Of a DNA stretch of 64,000 nt, positions 10,901-18,004 are shown in pieces; positions within the stretch are counted from its first letter, which is position 1; every line of letters begins with the position of its first letter. Below the pieces are notes generated by a model. That model made no database searches. It saw only the letters and a program-made list of their open reading frames with translations, and was not told the origin of the DNA. Made by a program: the position numbers and the translations under genes. Source of the stretch: Craspedostauros australis (Eukaryota > Bacillariophyta > Bacillariophyceae > Mastogloiales > Achnanthaceae); contig JAMXDE010000006.1 in NCBI GenBank assembly GCA_026770025.1, positions 2,920,001-2,984,000 on the forward strand. The letters are read 5' to 3'.

Positions 10901-11326
10901 GAACTCGTCGTCGGTCAATTCGACGTTGGCCGCATCGGCGTAGTAGAGCAGATCGTGGCGTTGGATCTCCGTCGACAGCCATTTCAGCTCGTTGTAGATG
11001 GTCTCGTCGTCGGTATCATCGGCATCGAGCTGATCGATGCTGGCTTGCGATTTGCTGTCCTTCGCAGGAGCGGCCGAAGATGCGAGCGCCGTCGCGAATC
11101 TGCGCCGCGGAACGAATCTATGCGCGCTCAAGTGGGAACATGAGGGGCGTTGCCTTGACTGCAATTTGGCAGTGCCACTCACATCCGCTGCTGCAGCAAG
11201 CTGAGAGGACCCTCCGATCGCACACCTCGCAGTCCGGCCATTGTGAAAGCGCCTCCTCCCAACCAAGGATGCTCTTGACGCCGTCGGTGGCAGCCAAGCA
11301 CGCACTCGCGAGGACCAAGGCAGCAT
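7973..11326 (-). CDS. ligA: NAD+-dependent DNA ligase (bacterial LigA type), organelle-targeted
   Basis: 1117 residues from MLPWSSRVRAWLPP; the frame is open to 11839, but the extra 171 residues look untranslated. The Arg/Ser-rich, acid-free start resembles a mitochondrial presequence. Domains in order: Ia NAD-binding region about 110-160 (LLYYADAANVELTDDEFDAL); adenylation domain with nucleophile Lys274 in TEPKLDG, TRGDGRVG and EVRGEI; OB fold (VQVGRTGALTPVAVLEPV, RAGDVIPQV); Cys4 zinc finger (CPACG...CGGPPLLC); helix-hairpin-helix repeats (ELPGWGKKSC); C-terminal BRCT (GMRIVFTGSIPGWTRRD). All LigA domains are present, so it is probably active. Bacterial LigA is about 670 residues; the excess is leader plus acidic and Ser-rich inserts. 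It probably seals nicks in organelle DNA. Diverges from the pirin-like gene. Confidence 0.9.
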   Translation of the reverse strand: MLPWSSRVRAWLPPTASRASLVGRRRFHNGRTARCAIGGSSQLAAAADVSGTAKLQSRQRPSCSHLSAHRFVPRRRFATALASSAAPAKDSKSQASIDQLDADDTDDETIYNELKWLSTEIQRHDLLYYADAANVELTDDEFDALVSREEHISEQFPHLLQRWRDESGLDLAATRSGRVGAQQAVSTVRLKRSHHSSMLSLDNAVNQDELVAWLERMTKKLYPKPLAADSDSDENTESEDEHDATEATGVSIIDASDIDIQSTVDTITIMTEPKLDGISLSIRYELSTDDSDGHLYHLVWAATRGDGRVGLDVTAAIREDMEQTIPSHLRWPITSSTPPPIIEVRGEIILPNSVFQDLKQERQGQLAAAEAVRKLIEENCTAASNSTLNSNSTLNETGASTDSNETQQEEPSSEATLPEIPAVTIPAFSNARNAASGILLRKEKDDASRRLQSKLVFYAYDMVQSTTLRTAAGSAPNQSPSSGLEVREMLQSFGFNVPHPFTTTSVSLADVVARQPAENETTVWTADDIQPILEYYTELGDHRLLMDQASHGGSDAEALDDADISDFITVTNGASAAISKSKEKGKRKSKRNAENKSKFEWGDFEMDGCVHKVSEFEARQLLGSSTKYPRWAVAHKFPSTTYVTQLLGIEVQVGRTGALTPVAVLEPVDVQGVMVQRATLHNFGHLQELLLDGIVDDRMLSNKQLAKGTLVMVRRAGDVIPQVVQRVDSRPIADNSTEDDIISLEAPKACPACGSPAILQVTVENRNATSVGQVLRCGGPPLLCPPRAVTSLKHAYSRDALDVTGLSEAKVRQLMNATHPNTTRPILQFPCDVFLWDDDDWETIAELPGWGKKSCANLQRAAQRVSSDGVSLSRFIYSLGIRQAGQTTSEILASVYGNKTAFLKALDETAKWERPRTVAKEDGEDAESTDVDGDTVAAAATETPSDDNGILQTVNKSDLDHPFALLFDEEIKGIGPAQVTALTTFAKEPEMLAAAKRLADAIVVQDEEILFDFGPDGDAAKSKQGASASSQTDDPNLPFAGMRIVFTGSIPGWTRRDIQAGAKKLGAKSTPGSVGKSTSLLVYGNRGGKKLDEAEALGVDMMEASDFIEILNKHSIS

Positions 11327-12024
11327 TATCAGCAGCGTGAACGTGAAGGTGAACGTGAAGGTGATCCAGCCAACCACTGATGCAGCTGCGCTCCAATGAT
11401 GAACTCTCGGGAAGGTCCGCATTGGATGCTTCCAATCGGCACAGAGCAGAGAGTGCGGCACTCCAGAGAGTATCGTGTGAGTTAGTAGGTGTGCTGTTGA
11501 GCTGGGGCTCTGGGTGCAACTACTGATGGATTTCGACAGCGGTCTGCAAGATCCTGCTTGTTCTTTCGGTGTCGCGGGTTTGGAGAGTTGGAGAGCTGGA
11601 GAGTTGGAGATGAGAGTCCTTGTGCACCTGTGCTGAAGATGTGGATACTTGTGGAGAATATAGTATTGGTATTCTAGTATGGTACCATTCTGCGCCAGAG
11701 TATCCGGACCACGCACGCAGTGTTTGATGGGTTGCCTTTGCTGTGTGTTGTCGGCGTCAGGTTTTTGATGGACAGGAAGCGCCTCCTTCGCTTTTTGAGT
11801 CGTGGATAGTATCTCTGGTTTTTGCGGCAATTCCGACATGTGTGAAATTTACGAAGACCTAAGCTAAGCCGGGCAATGCGGGTTGCGATCTTTGTTGATG
11901 CAGAAAGATGATGGGTCTTCTGTGGTGTGTCGCGTGGTGGTTGTGACTGATCGTCTCCATCTCCATTTCGATCTCAATCTCAATCTCTTCGTGCTGAGTA
12001 TCGCACTCGGACGATCGCGCAGCA
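11327..12024. promoter_or_regulatory. Divergent promoter region, ligase and pirin-like genes
   Basis: About 700 bp between two divergent starts. It includes a 12-bp repeat of gtgaacgtgaag type at 11338-11362, just upstream of the preferred ligase start, Gly/Glu-type repeats (gagagttggagagctgga) near 11590, and AT-rich segments near 11660-11690 (tatagtattggtattctagt). No independent gene seen. Confidence 0.4.
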
Positions 12025-13425
12025 ATGAAAGCCACACTCATCCCAACCTTGATCGTTGTCGCGGCGGTTGTGGTCCAGGCGGAGGCGTTGGCGCCTTTGC
12101 CCACGCAACCGCGAGGATCACGCTCGTCCGCCTCAGGCAGTACGCGTGATCACCACCGCATCCGCAACACTCCATTCACGAGGTTCTTCCACGATGACTC
12201 CTTTGCGCTGGGATCGACACAAGTGGACGACGATGGCGTCATGGAGCGAAAACCAACGAGCAGCTTGGACACGCAATCGCCGCGACCCATCCTCGTCCGA
12301 CGGATCGAACAGTTCGCCCGGTTGCCGGTCTGGCCGGCATGGTACGGCGTCGCGATCTTCGTCGTGGCACGCGTCCTGGGAGACGGCGCGGCGGCCAAAC
12401 TGGAGAATGCCATCGGCGGCCGCGTCTGTCCCAACTTCTACGATCCCAACGAGACGACGCCCTTCGTCATGCTCGTGCATCACTGCCATTCCTTCCTCAG
12501 CTTCGATCCTCTGCGGTGGTTCCAAAGGGCCGCCATCCTGCCCGAAGGCTTTCCTGCTCATCCGCATCGTGGCTTCACCACCATCACCTACTTCCTCAAG
12601 GGCGGCTTTCGCCATCGCGACAGTTTGGGCATCCAGCAGAAGTACGGCGCCAACACCGCAAGCGCTCACAGATACAAGCACCACACGCAATGGCTCTTCA
12701 CGGGCGCCGGCCTCCTGCACGAAGAAATGTTCGATTTCGGCACGGCAGGCGGTTCCATCTGGGAACGCCAGGAGCTCTATCAGCTCTGGCTCAACGTCCC
12801 CGCCAAGAACAAGCTCGAATCGCCGCAATGCATCCTCATGGGCGACGACGACGACAATTATCCCACGCCGCATGCCCGCAGCGATGATGGCACCGAGACG
12901 ATCGTGCTGGCCGGAACCTACCGGGATGCGTCGGCGCGGGCGCCCGCAATGTCCGACGTTGCCATCTTCCACGTGCAGATTCCGCCCGGCGCCACATGGC
13001 AGCACATCGTCCCCGCCCAGCATCGGACCGCCTTCCTCTACATCCGACAAGGTTCCGGCATGCTGCAATCCACCGAACTGCCCGTCCATCACACCGTCTT
13101 CTTCGATACCATCCCCAATCGCCCGTCGTCCATCGAGATCCGAGCCCACGACAAGGACGGCATGGACTTCCTCTTCCTGTCAGGCCAGCCCTTGCAGGAA
13201 CCCATCTCGGCGCAAGGCAGCATGGTCATGACGACGCCCGATCAGATCGATGCGGCCTATCAGGATTATCAAAGAGGATACATGGGCGCGCCGTGGGATC
13301 ATGCCATGTCGGATGCGGAATGGCAACAGCATGTGGCGCAGAATCCTTGCCAGTACAAGTACTCCAGCACGTACGGCGGTGACAAACCTGTCATGAGCAA
13401 GGATGACGATAGCGAGAGCAGATGA
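12025..13425 (+). CDS. Pirin-family cupin protein with secretory/plastid-type leader
   Basis: 466 residues starting MKATLIPTLIVVAAVVVQAE, a clear signal peptide ending AEALAP, which fits a plastid-type cleavage site with Leu at +1 (inference). A second hydrophobic segment, WPAWYGVAIFVVARVLG, lies near residue 105. The pirin core follows: DPLRWF...GFPAHPHRGFTTITYFLKGG (metal-site His residues), FRHRDSLG, QWLFTGAGLLHEEMF, QELYQLWLNVP, and a second cupin half with LAGTYRDASARAP and FLFLSGQPLQEPI. Pirins are Fe-binding bicupins, some with quercetin-dioxygenase activity or transcription-cofactor roles. The classic family is about 290 residues, so this one carries about 130 extra N-terminal residues. 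Substrate unknown. The start is the first ATG of the frame and directly begins the leader. Confidence 0.85.
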   Translation: MKATLIPTLIVVAAVVVQAEALAPLPTQPRGSRSSASGSTRDHHRIRNTPFTRFFHDDSFALGSTQVDDDGVMERKPTSSLDTQSPRPILVRRIEQFARLPVWPAWYGVAIFVVARVLGDGAAAKLENAIGGRVCPNFYDPNETTPFVMLVHHCHSFLSFDPLRWFQRAAILPEGFPAHPHRGFTTITYFLKGGFRHRDSLGIQQKYGANTASAHRYKHHTQWLFTGAGLLHEEMFDFGTAGGSIWERQELYQLWLNVPAKNKLESPQCILMGDDDDNYPTPHARSDDGTETIVLAGTYRDASARAPAMSDVAIFHVQIPPGATWQHIVPAQHRTAFLYIRQGSGMLQSTELPVHHTVFFDTIPNRPSSIEIRAHDKDGMDFLFLSGQPLQEPISAQGSMVMTTPDQIDAAYQDYQRGYMGAPWDHAMSDAEWQQHVAQNPCQYKYSSTYGGDKPVMSKDDDSESR

Positions 13426-13910
13426 TGATGTTGTTGTTGGTTGTGGTCGTGCTGGCAGTTGTTCTGATTGTGGCAGTATGTGGTGGAAACATCGCAGTAA
13501 CAGCAACGGTGGCAATTCCCAATCATGAAGCATGTCTCAGCTGTCTCTCTGGCAATACGCTTGCTATCAGTATGTTCACTCCACCACAAATACATAATCG
13601 AGGGAGAGAGAGAGAGCGATCAAAGGCTTTTTACTTGTACAAATACGGTCAGATAGGAATTACGAGGATACTGGTGCTTAGTCCCGCTCGAATGTCTGCG
13701 AGACTTGCGCTGTGCAGAGAACCGAGGTATCAGAAGCTTTGATGGATCTTGATCGCAATCCAATGCATGTCGTCAGGTGGTTTGGGGGTACTCATGAACT
13801 GGAGCAACATCATTCCATAGACTCCAACATAGACGCCAGCATAGACATTCTTCCTTTTCGTGCATTCACGCCACCCACCCACGTCGCTCACACAGCCATG
13901 ATTTCTGTTT
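13426..13910. other. Short intergenic region between convergent genes
   Basis: 485 bp between two 3' ends. It has a (GA)n run near 13602-13616 and no gene. It probably holds the two transcription termination regions. Confidence 0.5.
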
Positions 13911-15416
13911 TCAAAGACGGCTCATGTCCACCGCGCGAAGGTGATCGATTTTGCATCGCAAGGTTGCCAACGGCCGCTGCAGCCATGATTCGATATTGAC
14001 TGAGGTAACCGAATTCATCCAGGCGGTTTCACCGTCTGCGTACGCGTTGGAGTGGTCGTGGCCGCCGCGCGATGGTGGATGCGATACATATGACCATTCC
14101 AACCCAAGGGAAAGCCTTGACCACCAGTTTGGGAAGATGAAATCGGTGGAGAAGTCATCCGCACTGATTTCGCCGGATCTGAGCTGGCGTTGGAGCCGTT
14201 CTTCGGGACTGTTCGGGCGATAGCGCATCGATGTTGTTGCCGCAACGGCATCGTCGATCCATTCATCTGGGATGTGATTGGAGAGTGAAATGCGGAACGA
14301 ACTGCCTGGAGTGGCGAATCTATACTGAGCTTTGACTTCACCGCCTGGAAATATTGCAACCTTCGGCAAGAACCAATCGTCATCGGAATCATCCCAAAAA
14401 TTGGTGGGGGCAGGTCGCCTGAAGAAGTATCCCGAATCCAGCGATTCGTCGTCCTCATCATCGCTATCGTAGCCGTGACGACCGTAGTGACCGTGGTGGC
14501 GATTCTGCTGCTGTCGTCGTCGGCGTCGACCACGAGGGTGTGTGATGCTGTCCCAGAACTTGAGACCGACCACACTTGCCTGCACAGTCAGACGCTTCGG
14601 TTTGATCGGCAACATGAAGCTTGCTTGGGCAAGATCCGCAGTATGATGTAGGCCAAAATCCGCCCTGCGTTCTTGCATCGACTTCGTCCGCCAGTAGGTT
14701 GCGATCGTCGACTTGTCCAGCAGAAAGGTGCGTCTGGGGTAAGAACGAAGGTAGCGTTCCCCGGAGATCTGGATCCTCTCTGGGCGGATCTTGGGGATGC
14801 CCGGTGATCGGGAACGGTAGCGAGAAGCGCTCGCCCGTTGCATGTCTTGTTGCTCGTCTGTACCAACTTCCCACTCCAACATCGATCCAATGCTATCCAG
14901 TCCAAACCATTGGTCGCGAAAGTCGCCCCCAGCTGTGAGATAGACATTCGGATCCCACAAGGGCGTCGCGTGCTTCGGCGGCTTGGTCTTCCCCAAAATC
15001 GATTGGAGAAGTGGTTCTCGAACGGAGTTGCTTGTTCCACAGACATTGCCGACATCACTCAGATTGTCGAAGAGCTGAGTGCCGCCGTCGTCGGCGCTGC
15101 CACCTGCATCATCCTTGCCGTCGTCCGCATAGACGTCCATCTCACCTGCAGACCCGCCAACTCGCAACAGGATTCGAAGGTCCCCTGCCAGATTCAATTG
15201 AATAAAGGAGCGCTTGTTGAATTTATCTTGCGATGAAGCGGCAGCGCCATTGGATGGGTTGGGATCGTTGATCTCCACACCGTCAAGAACCAGCGGTGCA
15301 GACCGTCCATCGCGATTGCTCCCTCCCTGCGAAGCAAACGGATTCCACCCACCTGCCACACATTGGAATCCTTGCAACAGAAGCGCGGCGCCGAACAGAG
15401 GCTTCAGCGATGTCAT
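13911..15416 (-). CDS. Secreted or endomembrane protein of unknown function
   Basis: 501 residues from MTSLKPLFGAALLLQGFQCV, a good signal peptide ending near VAGG; the frame is open 27 codons further up without a leader, so 15416 is preferred. After the leader, GWNPFASQGG resembles a plastid transit start but lacks the aromatic at +1. The middle part is polar with short beta-like strands (NVYLTAGGDFRDQWFGL, LTVQASVVGLKFWDSI), then a basic/acidic low-complexity stretch (RGRRRRRQQQN, DSDDEDDESLDSG), then more strand-rich sequence (VKAQYRFATPGSSFRISLSN, SRLSLGLEWSYVSHP). The alternating strands hint at a lipid-binding or beta-barrel fold, but no family is recognised. Divergent from the TsaD-like gene. 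Confidence 0.65.
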   Translation of the reverse strand: MTSLKPLFGAALLLQGFQCVAGGWNPFASQGGSNRDGRSAPLVLDGVEINDPNPSNGAAASSQDKFNKRSFIQLNLAGDLRILLRVGGSAGEMDVYADDGKDDAGGSADDGGTQLFDNLSDVGNVCGTSNSVREPLLQSILGKTKPPKHATPLWDPNVYLTAGGDFRDQWFGLDSIGSMLEWEVGTDEQQDMQRASASRYRSRSPGIPKIRPERIQISGERYLRSYPRRTFLLDKSTIATYWRTKSMQERRADFGLHHTADLAQASFMLPIKPKRLTVQASVVGLKFWDSITHPRGRRRRRQQQNRHHGHYGRHGYDSDDEDDESLDSGYFFRRPAPTNFWDDSDDDWFLPKVAIFPGGEVKAQYRFATPGSSFRISLSNHIPDEWIDDAVAATTSMRYRPNSPEERLQRQLRSGEISADDFSTDFIFPNWWSRLSLGLEWSYVSHPPSRGGHDHSNAYADGETAWMNSVTSVNIESWLQRPLATLRCKIDHLRAVDMSRL

Positions 15417-16090
15417 GTTTGTTGTTCTGGTTGCCGTGTGAGCGATGTTGGTTGATGCGATGGAATGTTTGTGTGGTGCAGACTGGCACTTGTGCACTCG
15501 TAAGTATCACGTATCGTACACTGCCGACATGAGTGTTGTGTGCTACGCGTTCACTCTGGTTGGATTGGCGTTCCATGCGCAGCTTTGTGGGCGAGCAACG
15601 CTCCATCTTTGGTTGGCGCGGCTTGGCACCAAAGCGCAAGTTGACACCAAAGCCCGAATCCTTCATCGGCTTCGGAAAAACTTGATGGGTCGTGACATGA
15701 GACACGGGACTCGTGGAAGCGAACTCTGATTGTTCCACAAGGATTTTCAGTCTATCGAGTCAAATTCGGTGCGGCGAAGTTTGCAGCCAATCCTTTCTCA
15801 GAATACGTATCATGGACAGACATACGAGTACAATCTCTAGCGTCGACTAGAGTAGCCTGACGAAGCAACACATCAACCCCAAACCAAAGGCCATCAACAT
15901 CCATCCATCCAAATCCTCACAAGTTCGGGCTCCTCATACCTGCGAGTGCCATACGAGCTCAGAGTGCCCATACTGGTGCTCTTCTCGTATGATACATCCA
16001 AAGGCTCGTCCTGACAATCATATTATTTTATTGCATGGACGAGTGGCAACCACATCCATGACCAACACCGGAACAGTGGAGAGCGCGAGT
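15417..16090. promoter_or_regulatory. Divergent promoter region with CATACGAG/CTCGTATG sites
   Basis: About 670 bp between divergent starts. The 8-mer CATACGAG occurs at about 15821 and 15949, and its reverse complement CTCGTATG at 15984, so the latter two can pair around a 27-bp spacer. Possible transcription-factor sites; not proven. Confidence 0.35.
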
Positions 16091-17749
16091 ATGATGCACA
16101 GAGCACCATGGTTGATTGCCGGCATCACATGCGCAATCACGTTCATTCATCCCATCGAAGCATTCCATCCAGCATCAACGTCGACCAATTCCCCTGCGAT
16201 GAGTCTCAACGGTGGGGGCAGAGCAGCCAGCAGAGCAGCGATCACACTGAAAATGGGGACGACAAGGACAAGAATTAACAGATTGTCAAGTGGGATGGCA
16301 GAAGCACCATCGTTTCTGCTTGGAAGGAGTGTGAGGCACCGGCAAAGAATGATGTCTGCTGCTCCACGGCATTCTTCTCAAGCATGTTTCGCGCTATACT
16401 CCACCACAACGCAAACAGAACAGCAACAACACGACAAAGAGGACCAGCCATCATCGTCGCAAGATGCAGAGGAGGCACCAGAGAAGCTCACGCAGGAGCA
16501 AAAGTCGATATTGCGCAAGGAACGCAAAAAGGCAAAGGCGAAAGCCAAACGCAGGGAGTTCGTTGGCATGGCCAAGGCCGTCGATAGAGGGCAGTACATG
16601 ACGACCTACCAGCCAGGAGGCGACGATGGCCTGACCTTCCGCGCCAAATCGGGCTTGCCGACGTCCCAACATTCCTTCACCGTGCTGGGCATAGAGAGTT
16701 CCTGCGACGACACGGGCGCCGCCATCGTCCGCAGCGACGGGGTCATCCTCGGTGAGGCATTGGCCTCGCAGGCCGAGATTCATGAGGAATGGGGCGGCGT
16801 CGTACCGGGGCTGGCCAAGTCGGCGCACGAGCAGAACCTCGATCTCGTCATCGAACAGGCGTTGCAGGATGCCGGCATGGCCAGCGTGGATGACGTCGAT
16901 GCCATCGCCGTCACGGTCGGACCGGGTCTGGAGATATGTCTGCGCGTGGGAACCAACCGCGCACGCGAGCTTGCCGCGACAGCGCAGAAACCATTTGTCG
17001 GGATTCATCATCTCGAGGCGCACATCTTGATGGCGCGGTTGGAACAGCCGGAGTTGGAATTCCCCTTCCTGGCATTGCTGGTGTCCGGCGGCCATTGCCA
17101 GCTCCTCAAGTGCCAAGGGATTGGACGGCACGAGATCATCGGCGGAACGTTGGATGATTCCTTGGGGGAAGCTTTTGACAAGACGGCGCGTTTGCTCGGT
17201 CTTCCCGTCGGTGGCGGTGGCGGACCGGCCGTCGAAGCCTTGGCGCGCGAAGGCGATCCAAAATCCATCCCCCTCACCATCCCACTGCAGCAGCGCAAGG
17301 ATTGTGATTTCAGCTATGCTGGTCTCAAGACCAACGTGCGCCGCGCCGCCGAGAAGCTGGCCGACGAACGAGCTCTGGAGAGCGTGGGTGACATTGAACG
17401 GGAGGACAAGGCAAACATCGCGGCGTCCTTCCAGAACATTGCCATCAAGCATATTGAGATGCGGCTCAGCCGTGCCATGGATCAGCTGGAGGATGATGAT
17501 GTCACCAGCGACATCAAATCTTTGGCGCTCGTGGGAGGAGTTGCAGCCAACAAGGAACTCCGCAGTCGGCTGGAAAAGGCCTGCGTAGATAGAGACTGGA
17601 AGCTCGTTGTCCCGCCCGGCAGACTCTGCACGGATCAGGGAGCCATGGCGGCATGGGCAGGAGTCGAACGATTGAAGCTGGGAAGTTCCGATGATCCAAC
17701 CGAGCAGGAAGTGTACGCGAGGTTCCCTTTCCATAACTATAGTGCTTAA
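16091..17749 (+). CDS. TsaD/GCP1-type tRNA N6-threonylcarbamoyltransferase subunit, plastid-type leader
   Basis: 552 residues from MMHRAPWLIAGITC; in-frame ATGs at 15989 and 16058 precede the leader and are less likely. The leader is hydrophobic and ends IEAFHP, matching the ASAFAP-like plastid cleavage pattern. A Glu/Lys-rich linker follows, then the Kae1/TsaD ASKHA fold: VLGIESSCDDTGAAIV, GGVVPGLAKSAHEQNL, TVGPGLEICLRVGTNRAREL, the metal site HHLEAH, LLVSGGHCQL, GEAFDKTARLLGLP, DFSYAGLKTNVRRAA, LVGGVAANKELR and DQGAMAAW. These proteins install t6A at position 37 of ANN-decoding tRNAs. GPGLEICLRVG resembles plant organellar GCP1 rather than cytosolic Kae1. The extra length over 340-400 residues is leader plus linker. 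Function is well supported; plastid rather than mitochondrial location is an inference. Confidence 0.9.
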   Translation: MMHRAPWLIAGITCAITFIHPIEAFHPASTSTNSPAMSLNGGGRAASRAAITLKMGTTRTRINRLSSGMAEAPSFLLGRSVRHRQRMMSAAPRHSSQACFALYSTTTQTEQQQHDKEDQPSSSQDAEEAPEKLTQEQKSILRKERKKAKAKAKRREFVGMAKAVDRGQYMTTYQPGGDDGLTFRAKSGLPTSQHSFTVLGIESSCDDTGAAIVRSDGVILGEALASQAEIHEEWGGVVPGLAKSAHEQNLDLVIEQALQDAGMASVDDVDAIAVTVGPGLEICLRVGTNRARELAATAQKPFVGIHHLEAHILMARLEQPELEFPFLALLVSGGHCQLLKCQGIGRHEIIGGTLDDSLGEAFDKTARLLGLPVGGGGGPAVEALAREGDPKSIPLTIPLQQRKDCDFSYAGLKTNVRRAAEKLADERALESVGDIEREDKANIAASFQNIAIKHIEMRLSRAMDQLEDDDVTSDIKSLALVGGVAANKELRSRLEKACVDRDWKLVVPPGRLCTDQGAMAAWAGVERLKLGSSDDPTEQEVYARFPFHNYSA

Positions 17750-18004
17750 TCGGTGTTCGTATTCTACAAGTATGTCCACTACACTCATGTATCGTACTCA
17801 AGCATGAACCATAGTTCTATAGCGGAAGGTGGATCGTGCGATGGCATGCCATGGTATGATGTGGGATGTGGATTCGTGCTCACGCACTTCGAAATACAGA
17901 ATGATCTCACAATGCTTCGGACATGATTTGCGGCTGTGAAGCAAGGGGCTCATGACTCAGCTACCCATTCACCCATCGGCGTTGCGTGATTATTTCTCAT
18001 GACA

